NCBI GenBank assembly: GCA_943325205.2
Contig: CALPOM020000003.1
Span: 1 to 62,781 of the forward strand
Length of the DNA: 62,781 nt
Origin: Thermoflexus hugenholtzii JAD2
GTDB lineage: Bacteria > Pseudomonadota > Gammaproteobacteria > Burkholderiales > Burkholderiaceae
Direction: 5' to 3'
Made by a program: the position numbers and the translations under genes. The notes under the pieces are model-generated. The model made no database searches. It was given only the letters and a program-made list of their open reading frames with translations, and had not been told where the DNA came from. Every line of letters starts with the position of its first letter. The first letter of the stretch is position 1. Below, piece after piece: positions 20,448-29,143 of this stretch.

Positions 20448-21344
20448 TTAATAAAACCGAGGATGTCCATCGGGACGATTTTTAAATCTTTTATGAACCC
20501 AATAATACTCTTGTGGTCTTGGGCGTATTTGTGCTTCGAAGAATTGATTGAGTCGAGTCGTATCTTCGATTAAATCGGCCGTTGGAAAGTGTTCTAGGGC
20601 TTGATAAATGTGACAGGTATAGCCCATTCCATCAGGATTGAGGGTTGTCACGATCGGGCATACTTCCGCCCCGCTTAAGCGGGCGAGTCTTGATACGGAG
20701 GTGACTGTACAGGTAGGAATACCAAAAAATGGAACAAAAATGGAGTCTTGTTTACCTAAATCCATATCTGGCGATATCACCACAACTTGCTGGCGGCGTA
20801 TTTGACGAATCAAATCCCTTGAATTATGTTGTCGTAGAACCATTTTTGACCCAAAGCGTTCACGCCATTTTTTGATACGGGAATCAAAAAAAGAGTTTTT
20901 CATTCGAACATATAAAGTATTTGGTTCTTTGAGACCTAATTCTTGCATATAAATCGAGATCGCAATCAGACCAGCTTCGATACCAATTAAGTGCATGCTC
21001 ACAAACAAGCGAGGCTTTCCATCGAGCAGATTAATAGCACTTTTTATCTGGACGAAGTCTTTAATTTGTTCTTTCGAACCGAGCCACAGATACGCTCTTT
21101 CTAGGGTACTTCTAGCAAATAATTGCCAGTGTTGGCGCGCCAGTTTTTTTCTGGCAAGTGGGGAATACTCCGCATAACAAAGTTGTAAATTGATGTTTGT
21201 CACTCGTTGACGTTCTATCGGTAAATAAGAAATCAAATATCCAATGATGTCGCCAAACAGATGCAGTAGGCGAAGGGGGGCCACAGAGAGAAGGTATAAA
21301 AGCCCAAGGCTACAATAATTACAGATTAGGTAAATAAGTTTCAT
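20448..21344 (-). CDS. LpxL/HtrB-family acyltransferase (second copy)
   Basis: Members transfer a secondary acyl chain to lipid A at the inner membrane. The 298-residue product has an N-terminal membrane helix, the catalytic HX4E motif as HLIGIE near residue 118, and the family SPDMDLGKQDSIFVPFFG segment. Which acyl position it serves cannot be read from the sequence. It starts inside the end of the preceding acyltransferase gene (four-base overlap). Confidence 0.88.
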   Translation of the reverse strand: MKLIYLICNYCSLGLLYLLSVAPLRLLHLFGDIIGYLISYLPIERQRVTNINLQLCYAEYSPLARKKLARQHWQLFARSTLERAYLWLGSKEQIKDFVQIKSAINLLDGKPRLFVSMHLIGIEAGLIAISIYMQELGLKEPNTLYVRMKNSFFDSRIKKWRERFGSKMVLRQHNSRDLIRQIRRQQVVVISPDMDLGKQDSIFVPFFGIPTCTVTSVSRLARLSGAEVCPIVTTLNPDGMGYTCHIYQALEHFPTADLIEDTTRLNQFFEAQIRPRPQEYYWVHKRFKNRPDGHPRFY

Positions 21345-22195
21345 GATTGTGCGCTTGGAGCTGGAGGAGCTCCGGCAGGTTGTTTATAGCGGTTATATCC
21401 CCAAAGATACTGTTCGGGGCATTTTAAAATAACCTCTTCTATGGCGCGGTTTAATTCTTCAGCCGCCATACTTGGATCTGTATCAAATGGTTGATTGATT
21501 CGTGTTGCACGGATGGTCCAACCAAGGCCAATTTTTTTTCGAGTAGCAGAAAATATAATGGTTGGGACTTGATTTTTAATGGCTAATTTGGCTGGTAATA
21601 CAGCTGTATATGCGAGTTTTCCAAAAAAGGGAACCCAGACACCATCGCCATCACCTGGAACTTGATCTGGCAGTATGCCGACTGCTTGGCCTCTTTGGAG
21701 TGCTCTAGCAACTTGTCTTACACCTTGAATGTTTGCTGGAACAAAATGCATTTGCGGATGGGAGCGGCCCTTTTCAATAACTTGCTTTAGCCAAGCTTGC
21801 TTAGCTGGTTTATAAATGATTGTTGCGCAGAAATGTTCTGCCAAAACTCTTGGGATCATTTCAAATGCGCCAAGATGTGGGGTGAGCATGAGCAGCCCCT
21901 TGCCCTCGGCCATAGCTTGGTCTACAACCTGCCAATCTAGAACCTCGGTCAACTTGAGACAATCTTGTGGATGATTCCAAATCCATAAGCTTTCCGCTAG
22001 CATGGTACCGGAGGCTTGGGCAATTTTTATAGGATTTGCCTCAAAGGCATAAGCGGTTTGTGCTTGAGCTAAATTATCTTTAATGAGCTGGCGATCTTTA
22101 CTAGAGAACCAAAAGGTCATTAGCCCAAGTAGGCTACCTAATTGTTGGAGATGCTTGAGGGAAAGCAAGCCTAAAATTTGAATAATCCATCGCAT
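21341..22195 (-). CDS. LpxL/HtrB-family acyltransferase (first copy)
   Basis: A paralogue of the next gene, with catalytic HX4E as HLGAFE and the segment GILPDQVPGDGDGVWVPFFGK. The ATG at 22195 gives 284 residues starting MRWIIQIL, a membrane helix; a TTG six codons upstream is possible. The tandem pair probably adds the two secondary acyl chains of lipid A. The C-terminal tail is rich in Pro and Ala. Divergent from metK across 182 bases. Confidence 0.87.
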   Translation of the reverse strand: MRWIIQILGLLSLKHLQQLGSLLGLMTFWFSSKDRQLIKDNLAQAQTAYAFEANPIKIAQASGTMLAESLWIWNHPQDCLKLTEVLDWQVVDQAMAEGKGLLMLTPHLGAFEMIPRVLAEHFCATIIYKPAKQAWLKQVIEKGRSHPQMHFVPANIQGVRQVARALQRGQAVGILPDQVPGDGDGVWVPFFGKLAYTAVLPAKLAIKNQVPTIIFSATRKKIGLGWTIRATRINQPFDTDPSMAAEELNRAIEEVILKCPEQYLWGYNRYKQPAGAPPAPSAQS

Positions 22196-22235
22196 TACCC
22201 ATATGATATGCAAATTTTCGACAAAAGACGAAGAA

Positions 22236-22264
22236 TTGATGAATGATTCAAATCGTTATATACT
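22236..22264 (+). promoter_or_regulatory. metK promoter
   Basis: TTGATG (22236-22241) and TATACT (22259-22264) are spaced exactly 17 bases, a good sigma-70 match. Initiation would fall near 22271, giving a leader of about 107 bases that contains the structured element described separately. Confidence 0.6.
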
Positions 22265-22269
22265 TCAGT

Positions 22270-22379
22270 ATCGCCGAGTTAAGACAACTTGCCGGGCGAT
22301 TCATAAATTCTGCTAAAGCGTCGCCGTTCAAGTTAACTGGCACGTGTTGTCATAACTTTAAACTGAAGGAAACTTGAAT
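22270..22379 (+). promoter_or_regulatory. Candidate cis-regulatory leader RNA of metK
   Basis: The leader contains mutually exclusive pairings. GGCGA (22295-22299) can pair with TCGCC near the 5' end (22271-22275) or with TCGCC at 22321-22325. CAAGTT (22329-22334) can pair with AACTTG at 22286-22291, nested with the second pairing, or, as TTCAAGTT (22327-22334), with AACTTGAA (22371-22378) that covers the spacer and the first base of the metK start codon. The ribosome-binding site AAGGA is at 22366-22370. This looks like a translational switch; the ligand and class are unknown. Confidence 0.45.
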
Positions 22380-23544
22380 GGCAAATGATTATTTTTTTAC
22401 CTCGGAATCCGTTTCTGAGGGACATCCTGATAAAGTGTCGGATCAAATCTCCGATGCAATTTTAGACGCTATATTGGCGCAAGACCCGACTGCTCGAGTT
22501 GCTGCTGAGACGCTATGTAATACTGGCTTAGTCGTGCTTGCCGGTGAAATTACAACGACTGCTAATGTGGATTACATCAAGGTAGCACGGGATACTCTAC
22601 GAGAGATTGGCTACGACAATACAGAATATGGTATTGACCATAAAGGTTGCGCTGTTTTAGTGGCGTACGATAAGCAAAGTCCGGATATTAAGCAGGGCGT
22701 AGACAAGGCTGGCGATGACCCTTTAGATCAAGGTGCTGGTGATCAAGGATTGATGTTTGGCTACGCTGTTGATGAAACTCCTGAGTTGATGCCGATGCCT
22801 ATTCATTTGGCACATCGCTTAGTAGAGCGACAAGCCCATTTACGTCGAGATGGTCGGTTGAACTGGTTAAGACCGGATGCCAAATCTCAGGTGACAATGC
22901 GATATGTTGATGGCAAACCGCATTCTATTGACACGGTTGTCTTATCTACGCAACACGCCCCAGACATTACGCTTGAGAAATTGCGAGAGGCGGTTATCGA
23001 AGAGATTATTAAACCCGTTTTACCAAAAGATTTTGTTAAAGGTGAGATCAAGTATTTAGTCAATCCGACTGGCCGATTTGTGGTGGGTGGACCGCAAGGT
23101 GATTGTGGTTTAACTGGCCGCAAAATTATTGTAGATACTTATGGTGGCTCTTGCCCCCATGGCGGCGGCGCATTTTCTGGTAAGGACCCATCTAAGGTTG
23201 ACCGTTCGGCAGCCTATGCTGCTAGGTATGTTGCCAAAAATGTTGTGGCAGCGGGTTTAGCGAGTAAATGCCTGGTCCAGGTTTCCTATGCCATTGGTGT
23301 GGCAAAACCTACCTCAGTATGGGTTAGCACTTACGGTACAGGCGTTATTTCAGATGAAAAAATATCTGAGTTGGTAAATACTCACTTTGACTTAAGGCCA
23401 AAAGGTATAGTGAAGATGTTAAATTTACTACGCCCAATTTATAAAAAATCTGCAGCTTACGGTCACTTTGGTAGAGAGGAGCCGGAGTTTTCTTGGGAGG
23501 CAAGAGATTTGGCTTTAACACTAAAATCTGCAGCTGGTTTATAA
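22378..23544 (+). CDS. metK: S-adenosylmethionine synthetase
   Basis: MetK makes SAM from methionine and ATP. The 388-residue product has all family signatures: [17 protein letters not shown] near the start, [12 protein letters not shown] near residue 120, and the glycine-rich loop [16 protein letters not shown] near 262. A clear AAGGA precedes the ATG by seven bases. It is followed by a separate promoter and SAH riboswitch serving ahcY. Confidence 0.97.
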   Translation: MANDYFFTSESVSEGHPDKVSDQISDAILDAILAQDPTARVAAETLCNTGLVVLAGEITTTANVDYIKVARDTLREIGYDNTEYGIDHKGCAVLVAYDKQSPDIKQGVDKAGDDPLDQGAGDQGLMFGYAVDETPELMPMPIHLAHRLVERQAHLRRDGRLNWLRPDAKSQVTMRYVDGKPHSIDTVVLSTQHAPDITLEKLREAVIEEIIKPVLPKDFVKGEIKYLVNPTGRFVVGGPQGDCGLTGRKIIVDTYGGSCPHGGGAFSGKDPSKVDRSAAYAARYVAKNVVAAGLASKCLVQVSYAIGVAKPTSVWVSTYGTGVISDEKISELVNTHFDLRPKGIVKMLNLLRPIYKKSAAYGHFGREEPEFSWEARDLALTLKSAAGL

Positions 23545-23545
23545 T
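23540..23545 (+). promoter_or_regulatory. -10 box of the ahcY-metF promoter
   Basis: A perfect TATAAT overlaps the metK stop codon. Initiation would fall around 23552, just before the first paired base of the SAH aptamer (23556). The -35 is weak: TTAACA at 23515-23520 with a long 19-base spacer is the nearest match. Confidence 0.5.
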
Positions 23546-23555
23546 TTTAAAAATT

Positions 23556-23650
23556 CTCCAAGGAGCGTTGCGAGGACATCAGTCAGTTTTAATGGCTGAT
23601 TTCCCTAGGCTTGGAGTGGCTCTGATGAGTCTTGGCAACGGCGCTCACTA
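23556..23650 (+). promoter_or_regulatory. S-adenosylhomocysteine (SAH) riboswitch aptamer
   Basis: The conserved blocks GGAGCGTTGCGAGG (from 23562) and GGCAACGGCGCTCAC (23634-23648) match the SAH riboswitch consensus. P1 is GAGCG (23563-23567) with CGCTC (23642-23646). The defining pseudoknot is perfect: CTCCAAG (23556-23562) with CTTGGAG (23610-23616). P2 includes ATCAG with CTGAT. SAH riboswitches upstream of ahcY are well known in beta- and gammaproteobacteria and switch the gene on when SAH accumulates. Confidence 0.92.
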
Positions 23651-23673
23651 ACCTGAAATGATGGTTGGTGAGC
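23643..23673 (+). promoter_or_regulatory. Anti-P1 hairpin, expression platform of the SAH riboswitch
   Basis: GCTCACTAACC (23643-23653) pairs over 11 positions, one of them a G-U, with GGTTGGTGAGC (23663-23673). It uses the 3' strand of aptamer helix P1, so ligand-stabilised P1 and this hairpin exclude each other. It is followed by TTCTTT; a further alternative pairs GAGCTT with AAGCTC just downstream. It probably acts as a terminator-like or folding barrier in the absence of SAH. Confidence 0.65.
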
Positions 23674-23717
23674 TTCTTTAAAAGCTCCCTCAGCATTTCA
23701 TTTTGCTTGGAGTGCAA

Positions 23718-25157
23718 ATGAATAACTTATCAGATTTAAAGATTTCAAAAGACTATGAGATAGCTGATATTTCCCTAGCCAATTTCGGTCGCAAAGAAAT
23801 AGCCATCGCTGAAAGTGAAATGCCAGGTTTAATGGCTATTCGTAAAGAGTACTTAGTTACCCAACCGTTAAAGGGTGCTCGTATTACTGGATCACTTCAT
23901 ATGACGATTCAAACAGCGGTTTTAATCGAAACTTTAGAAGCTTTAGGCGCACAGATTCGCTGGGCTTCTTGCAATATTTACTCAACGCAAGATCATGCTG
24001 CGGCAGCAATTGCTGCTAATGGTACTCCGGTATTTGCAATCAAAGGTGAAAGTTTAGAGCAGTATTGGGACTTTACCCACCGTATTTTTGAGTGGGCGGA
24101 TGGCGGCTATACCAACATGATTTTGGATGATGGTGGCGATGCGACTTTATTGCTTCATTTGGGTGCTCGGGCTGAGAAAGACTTGTCCGTTTTAAATCAT
24201 CCAACCAGTGAAGAGGAAACCATCCTATACGCATCAATTAAGGCCAAGCTCAAGCAAGATGCTACTTGGTACTCTAAGAGATTAGTAGAAGTAAAGGGTG
24301 TTACAGAAGAGACAACCACAGGCGTACATCGTTTGTATCAAATGTTCAAAAAAGGCGAACTGAAGTTTCCAGCAATTAATGTGAACGACTCAGTTACAAA
24401 GAGTAAGTTTGATAATCTCTACGGTTGCCGTGAATCTTTAGTCGATGCGATTAAACGCGCAACTGATGTCATGATCGCAGGTAAAGTTGCGGTTGTGGCT
24501 GGTTATGGCGATGTAGGGAAGGGATCCGCTCAAGCACTACGAGCGTTATCAGCCCAGGTATGGGTAACAGAAGTAGACCCGATTTGTGCTTTGCAAGCTG
24601 CAATGGAGGGATTTCGGGTTGTAACGATGGAGTACGCAGCTGATAAAGCGGACATTTTTGTTACGGCAACAGGAAACTATCACGTTATTACCCACGACAT
24701 TATGATTCGCATGAAAAATCAGGCCATTGTTTGTAATATTGGGCACTTTGATAATGAAATTGATGTCGCTGGTATTGAAAAATATCAGTGGGAAGAAATC
24801 AAGCCGCAAGTAGACCACGTCATATTCCCAGCGGTTGGCGGTCAAGCAGAAAAACGTATTATTTTATTGGCCAAAGGCCGTTTAGTGAACTTAGGTTGTG
24901 GCACTGGTCATCCTTCGTATGTGATGAGTTCCTCATTCGCCAATCAAACGATTGCACAAATTGAGTTATGGACCAAGTCTAAAACGAACGAGTATCCAAT
25001 TGGGGTTTACACACTGCCTAAGCATTTAGACGAAAAGGTCGCGGTTTTGCAGTTAAAAACCTTGAATGCGCAATTAACCGTGTTAACTGATGAGCAAGCA
25101 AACTACATCGGTGTAACAAAACAAGGGCCATTTAAGTCAGACACGTATCGTTATTGA
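23718..25157 (+). CDS. ahcY: S-adenosylhomocysteine hydrolase
   Basis: AhcY cleaves SAH to adenosine and homocysteine, relieving product inhibition of methyltransferases. The 479-residue product has [15 protein letters not shown] and STQDHAAAA substrate-site segments, and the NAD-binding motif [10 protein letters not shown] near residue 262; the C-terminus KSDTYRY is family-typical. The ATG at 23718 has GGAG six bases upstream; the in-frame TTG at 23703 is less likely. metF follows within four bases, so both genes sit behind the riboswitch. Confidence 0.97.
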   Translation: MNNLSDLKISKDYEIADISLANFGRKEIAIAESEMPGLMAIRKEYLVTQPLKGARITGSLHMTIQTAVLIETLEALGAQIRWASCNIYSTQDHAAAAIAANGTPVFAIKGESLEQYWDFTHRIFEWADGGYTNMILDDGGDATLLLHLGARAEKDLSVLNHPTSEEETILYASIKAKLKQDATWYSKRLVEVKGVTEETTTGVHRLYQMFKKGELKFPAINVNDSVTKSKFDNLYGCRESLVDAIKRATDVMIAGKVAVVAGYGDVGKGSAQALRALSAQVWVTEVDPICALQAAMEGFRVVTMEYAADKADIFVTATGNYHVITHDIMIRMKNQAIVCNIGHFDNEIDVAGIEKYQWEEIKPQVDHVIFPAVGGQAEKRIILLAKGRLVNLGCGTGHPSYVMSSSFANQTIAQIELWTKSKTNEYPIGVYTLPKHLDEKVAVLQLKTLNAQLTVLTDEQANYIGVTKQGPFKSDTYRY

Positions 25158-25160
25158 TTG

Positions 25161-26000
25161 ATGGATAAAAAGCCTCCAAAAGAACTCAGTATTGAGTTCT
25201 TTCCACCTAAAACACCGGAGGGTGCAGAAAAACTGCGTCTTGTAAAAGATCGCTTGGCAAAAGAAGTCAAGCCCAGTTTTTTTTCCGTTACCTTTGGTGC
25301 AGGTGGATCAACACAAGAGGGGACTCTACGGACCGTAGAGTCCATTCATCAAAGCGGCCAAGACGCCGCCCCGCATTTATCGTGTGTTGGAAGTTCCAAG
25401 GAAAATATTTATGAACTTCTTCGGCTTTACAAAGAAATGGGTGTGCGACGTATTGTTGCCTTAAGAGGAGATTTACCCTCCGGCATGGGACAATATGGCG
25501 AATTTCATCATGCTAATGAGCTCGTGGCTTATATCCGTGAGTCGTATGGTGATTGGTTTCATATTGAGGTTGCTGCTTATCCAGAAATGCATCCGCAAGC
25601 TAGTAGCGTTCGTGCAGATATAGAACACTTTGTAACTAAAATACAGGCAGGCGCTAACTCAGCAATCACCCAGTATTTTTACAACACAGACGCATATTTT
25701 CAGTACATAGAAGATGTTGAGTCTAGGGGCGTGAAAGTGCCTATTGTGCCAGGTATTATGCCGATTACCAGCAGTTCACAACTACTCCGTTTTTCTGACT
25801 CATGTGGCGCTGAAATACCAAGGTGGCTTAGAAAACGTCTAGAAGGATTTGGCGATGACATTGCTTCAATCAAGGCTTTTGGATTAGATGTCGTCACGGA
25901 TTTATCATTGCAACTCTTGGCTGGAGGAGCACCTGGACTGCATTTTTACTCGTTAAATCAGGCAGACCCGACTATTGCTATTATTAAGAACTTAGACTAA
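25161..26000 (+). CDS. metF: 5,10-methylenetetrahydrofolate reductase
   Basis: MetF makes 5-methyl-THF, the methyl donor for MetH. The 279-residue product has the N-terminal SIEFFPPKTPEG motif, TFGAGGS, ALRGDLP and the C-terminal GLHFYSLN. An in-frame TTG lies directly before the ATG. It is cotranscribed with ahcY and therefore probably under SAH control. Its last bases overlap the convergent DUF1439 gene, and a strong terminator follows 18 bases after the stop. Confidence 0.96.
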   Translation: MDKKPPKELSIEFFPPKTPEGAEKLRLVKDRLAKEVKPSFFSVTFGAGGSTQEGTLRTVESIHQSGQDAAPHLSCVGSSKENIYELLRLYKEMGVRRIVALRGDLPSGMGQYGEFHHANELVAYIRESYGDWFHIEVAAYPEMHPQASSVRADIEHFVTKIQAGANSAITQYFYNTDAYFQYIEDVESRGVKVPIVPGIMPITSSSQLLRFSDSCGAEIPRWLRKRLEGFGDDIASIKAFGLDVVTDLSLQLLAGGAPGLHFYSLNQADPTIAIIKNLD

Positions 26001-26551
26001 CTAAAATAAAACCGAATCCCCTCAGATTCAATTTTGATATCTGAGGGGGGCTTTTTAAAAATAGGTTGGGTTTTAGAGTTCAATTCAAAAACGAGTAATC
26101 CATTAATCCAACCGGTTAGGAATGGATTAATTTGGTTAAGAATTAAGTGATTTAGGCCAATTTTATCGTCTATTTTTTCTATCCGAAGTTGGTCGATTAA
26201 GGGGTCTTTGAGGAATATTTTTCGACTACTTACTTCATAGCGAAAAGAAGAACTGCACTGCATCAATGCTTGAACTGGTTGTGAATTGTCTAGGCTAATA
26301 GTTAAGTCGCTCTGAAGAATAAGACGTTGGCGGGGTTCATCAAAGCGTAATTCAGGAGAAATCAAGTTAACCTTGATTATGCCAAGGAGCTCTCTTTGAA
26401 TCGGCGATTGCGTTAATAGGTAGAGGTTAATGAGGGAGCCTGAGAGAAAATAACTAGTTGCCGCATAAGATATTCCTGAAGCTCCTAGATACATTCCAAA
26501 GAAACTAATTTGTTGGATAACTTGGCGTCGATAATAGTTAATGGCTGTCAT
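25997..26551 (-). CDS. DUF1439-family protein (YceB-like)
   Basis: A 184-residue protein with one N-terminal hydrophobic helix (about 15-45) followed by a beta-rich soluble domain. The pattern LISPELRFDEPRQRLILQSDL, then RKIFLKDPLIDQLRIE, resembles DUF1439/YceB, whose members are membrane-anchored and possibly lipid-binding. No lipobox is visible. It overlaps ygfA by four bases, suggesting cotranscription. Its last codons also encode the metF terminator on the opposite strand. Function unknown. Confidence 0.65.
   Translation of the reverse strand: MTAINYYRRQVIQQISFFGMYLGASGISYAATSYFLSGSLINLYLLTQSPIQRELLGIIKVNLISPELRFDEPRQRLILQSDLTISLDNSQPVQALMQCSSSFRYEVSSRKIFLKDPLIDQLRIEKIDDKIGLNHLILNQINPFLTGWINGLLVFELNSKTQPIFKKPPSDIKIESEGIRFYFS
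26018..26056 (+). terminator. Intrinsic terminator of ahcY-metF
   Basis: A perfect 10-bp stem, CCCCTCAGAT (26018-26027) with ATCTGAGGGG (26039-26048), is followed by GGCTTTTT. It is the strongest terminator in the window and lies wholly inside the 3' coding end of the convergent DUF1439 gene. Confidence 0.88.
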
Positions 26552-27165
26552 TGGTGAGGTACAAAACCCTTGGAGTATCGACTATTTTTTTCAGTAATGA
26601 TGCCATCCAACGCGATGTCATGTGGTTGAGTTTGCCATTGAACAGGGCTTAATTCAAACTCCTCAAGACCAATACCTAAAAAAATGGGTGGATTAGTAAC
26701 TAAGGCAAAATCTGCAAAACTTCGATCGTAATATCCACCACCATAGCCTAGTCGCCAAAATCGTTGATCAAATCCTTGCCAACCTAGACAAGGCGCAAAA
26801 ATCAGATCTGGTTCGATAACTGGTGTTTGAAATGGCTCAGGAATATTCGCAAGGCCTGGTTTCATTTCAGTATCTAAGGCCCATTCGTGAAAAGTGAGAG
26901 GTTGATTTTTTTTCGTAATTGGCAGCGCTAGCCGTCTTTTGGGATTCTGACAACACCAATCTATTAAAACGGCTCGAATATCTGGTTCACCACGAATTGG
27001 CCAATATAGTGCAATGGTCTGAATATGAGATAAGGCGTTTAAAGCAATTAAAACATGTTCGTGAATTTGTAGCACAATAGAGTTATAGAGCGCAGTATCA
27101 TGAGCCAAAGATTGGCGCTGCTCCAGCAGTTCTTTTCTTAATTGTTGGATATTGTTTGGATTCAT
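26548..27165 (-). CDS. ygfA: 5-formyltetrahydrofolate cyclo-ligase
   Basis: This enzyme salvages 5-formyl-THF to 5,10-methenyl-THF using ATP. From the ATG at 27165 the product has 205 residues, with an N-terminal Arg/Lys helix (QLRKELLEQRQSL) and the diagnostic GYGGGYYDR motif near residue 140. A TTG three codons upstream is possible. It is divergent from the transglycosylase gene. In many proteobacteria 6S RNA precedes ygfA, but the short gap here leaves no room for it. Confidence 0.93.
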   Translation of the reverse strand: MNPNNIQQLRKELLEQRQSLAHDTALYNSIVLQIHEHVLIALNALSHIQTIALYWPIRGEPDIRAVLIDWCCQNPKRRLALPITKKNQPLTFHEWALDTEMKPGLANIPEPFQTPVIEPDLIFAPCLGWQGFDQRFWRLGYGGGYYDRSFADFALVTNPPIFLGIGLEEFELSPVQWQTQPHDIALDGIITEKNSRYSKGFVPHQ

Positions 27166-27223
27166 TTCTTGCAATAAAATTTAACCGTCGGAAGCGGATT
27201 AAGGGACTGAATTGGAAATAAGT

Positions 27224-29134
27224 ATGCCTCAAAAAAAGAGACTCAATATTAAATATCTTTATCTGCTAGCACTACTTATCGGAAGTACAGCTTTGGGGCT
27301 TACTAGAGCAGACCCTAAAACTAGCGACCTTACAGCTAAAGATCAAATTTTTATGGACCTTCGAGAGGCGTCTAGAAAAAATGATGTGGTTCGCAGTGGG
27401 CAACTCGCTAATCAGCTAAATGGGTACGATATGCCAGATTATGTAGAGTATTTTCGAATAAAGCCAAAACTATACGATAGTGCCGGTAAGACCAATGGCA
27501 GTTACGAAATAGATGCCGACGTAGAGAGTTTTTTAAATAAGTATAAAGGCAGTGGACTAGCTGATCGACTTCGGAATGATTGGTTATTAGCCCTTGGAAA
27601 AAGAAAAGACTGGCAATTATTTGACCGAGAATATTCGCAATTTGTTTTAGACGACGACACCCAAGTTAAATGCTATTCCTACATGTCACGGCTTTCCAAA
27701 GGCGAGTCTCCAAAACTTTTAGGTAATTTAGCAAAAGCCAGTCTTTTAGATCCAAGATATTTTGGTGAGTCATGTCCAGAAGCTGTGCAATTATTAATGC
27801 TGCGTGGCGGATTAACAAGATCTGAAGGTTTGTCGCTAGGTAGAACCGCACTAGAAATGGGTTTTGATACAGTTGCAAAGAGAATGGGGGGCGAGGATCC
27901 TATTGCAGATATTGTTAGAAATGCAAAAACAAATCCAAGTAACGCTTACCGAACTTTAGAGCAGATGGAATGGCGATCAAGTATAGAAAATAAAAGTTTA
28001 GCATGGGGTGTTATTGGACAATTTCTGGCGAAGAAGTTAGACCCCTTAGCGATTGAAGCATATCGCAAACAACACGCTCTAGGCGGTAGTCAATTGCTAT
28101 CTCCTGAGTCGGCTGAATGGAAGATTCGGGTTGCCTTACGCGAAAAAGATTGGCGTTTTGTCAAAGATTCGATCGAGACGATGTCTGAGGTGATCCGAAA
28201 TCGTGACCCAGCTTGGACCTATTGGTATGGAAGGGCGTTAAAGGAGCTTGGCGATCCGAAGGCTAATGATAGTTTCATGGCGATTGCTGGGCAATATCAT
28301 TTTTATGGTCAGTTAGCGTTAGAGGAGTTAGGTAGAACAACTACCATCCCACCCAAAATAACAGTTACCGATATCGATGCGAAGATCACTAAAAGCTTAC
28401 CTGCATTTGATAAGGCAGCCAAACTGTATCATATGAATTTACGTACCGAAGGAAACCGCGAGTGGAACTGGGAATTACGTGGTATGTCGGATCAAGAACT
28501 AATTGCTGCGGCGGAATACGGCAAGAAAATTGGTTTAATTGATCGGGCGGTAAATACGGCGGATCGAACGAAAGCCGAACATAATTTTTACTTAAGATAT
28601 CCAACGCCATATATTGAAAAATTACAACCCATCACGCAAAAACTACATTTAGATATGTACTGGGTTTATGGCTTGATTCGACAAGAGTCTCGGTTTGTCA
28701 TGGTTGCCAAATCTCATGTGGGCGCCTCTGGATTAATGCAAGTAATGCCTGCAACAGGAAAGTTTGTAGCAAAAAAAATTGGAATGAATGATTATCGGCC
28801 CGAAAAGCTATCCGAATTACAAACGAATTTAGTGCTGGGTAGTAATTATTTAAGTATGGTTTTAAATGATTTAGATGGCTCCTGGGGTCTAGCTTCGGCC
28901 GCCTATAACGCGGGCCCAGGCCGACCTAAACAGTGGCGGCAAAGTTTAACAAAGACAGTTGACGGTGCGATTTATGCTGAAACAATTCCTTTTAATGAAA
29001 CCAGAACTTATGTTAAAAATGTTCTTGCGAACGCTGTTTTTTATGGAACGGTATACACGGGTAAGGCACATTCTTTAAAAGAGAAATTAGGCACAGTAAG
29101 ACCTACGCAGGCTGTTTCGTCTAATCTTCCATAG
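27224..29134 (+). CDS. slt: Soluble lytic murein transglycosylase
   Basis: Slt cleaves peptidoglycan to anhydromuropeptides in the periplasm. The 636-residue product has a signal peptide (about 1-30), a long alpha-superhelical U/L domain, and a C-terminal lysozyme-like domain with catalytic Glu488 in RQESRF, GLMQVMPAT, and AAYNAGPGRP. The ATG at 27224 is preferred over an in-frame TTG at 27212 because it begins a proper signal peptide. Functionally it pairs with the AmpG permease elsewhere in the window. Confidence 0.94.
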   Translation: MPQKKRLNIKYLYLLALLIGSTALGLTRADPKTSDLTAKDQIFMDLREASRKNDVVRSGQLANQLNGYDMPDYVEYFRIKPKLYDSAGKTNGSYEIDADVESFLNKYKGSGLADRLRNDWLLALGKRKDWQLFDREYSQFVLDDDTQVKCYSYMSRLSKGESPKLLGNLAKASLLDPRYFGESCPEAVQLLMLRGGLTRSEGLSLGRTALEMGFDTVAKRMGGEDPIADIVRNAKTNPSNAYRTLEQMEWRSSIENKSLAWGVIGQFLAKKLDPLAIEAYRKQHALGGSQLLSPESAEWKIRVALREKDWRFVKDSIETMSEVIRNRDPAWTYWYGRALKELGDPKANDSFMAIAGQYHFYGQLALEELGRTTTIPPKITVTDIDAKITKSLPAFDKAAKLYHMNLRTEGNREWNWELRGMSDQELIAAAEYGKKIGLIDRAVNTADRTKAEHNFYLRYPTPYIEKLQPITQKLHLDMYWVYGLIRQESRFVMVAKSHVGASGLMQVMPATGKFVAKKIGMNDYRPEKLSELQTNLVLGSNYLSMVLNDLDGSWGLASAAYNAGPGRPKQWRQSLTKTVDGAIYAETIPFNETRTYVKNVLANAVFYGTVYTGKAHSLKEKLGTVRPTQAVSSNLP

Positions 29135-29143
29135 GGCAAACTA

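Noticed and set aside
22263-22368. CTTCAGT (22263-22269) exactly complementary to ACTGAAG (22362-22368), a possible closing helix hiding the metK ribosome-binding site
   Set aside because: The left arm overlaps the -10 box TATACT, so it should not be part of the transcript if the assigned promoter is right.
24549-24845. 98-residue minus-strand frame opposite ahcY
   Set aside because: Lies inside the conserved NAD-binding region of ahcY; no independent support.
27166-27223. Possible 6S RNA gene upstream of ygfA
   Set aside because: The gap to the divergent slt gene is only 58 bases, too short for 6S RNA.
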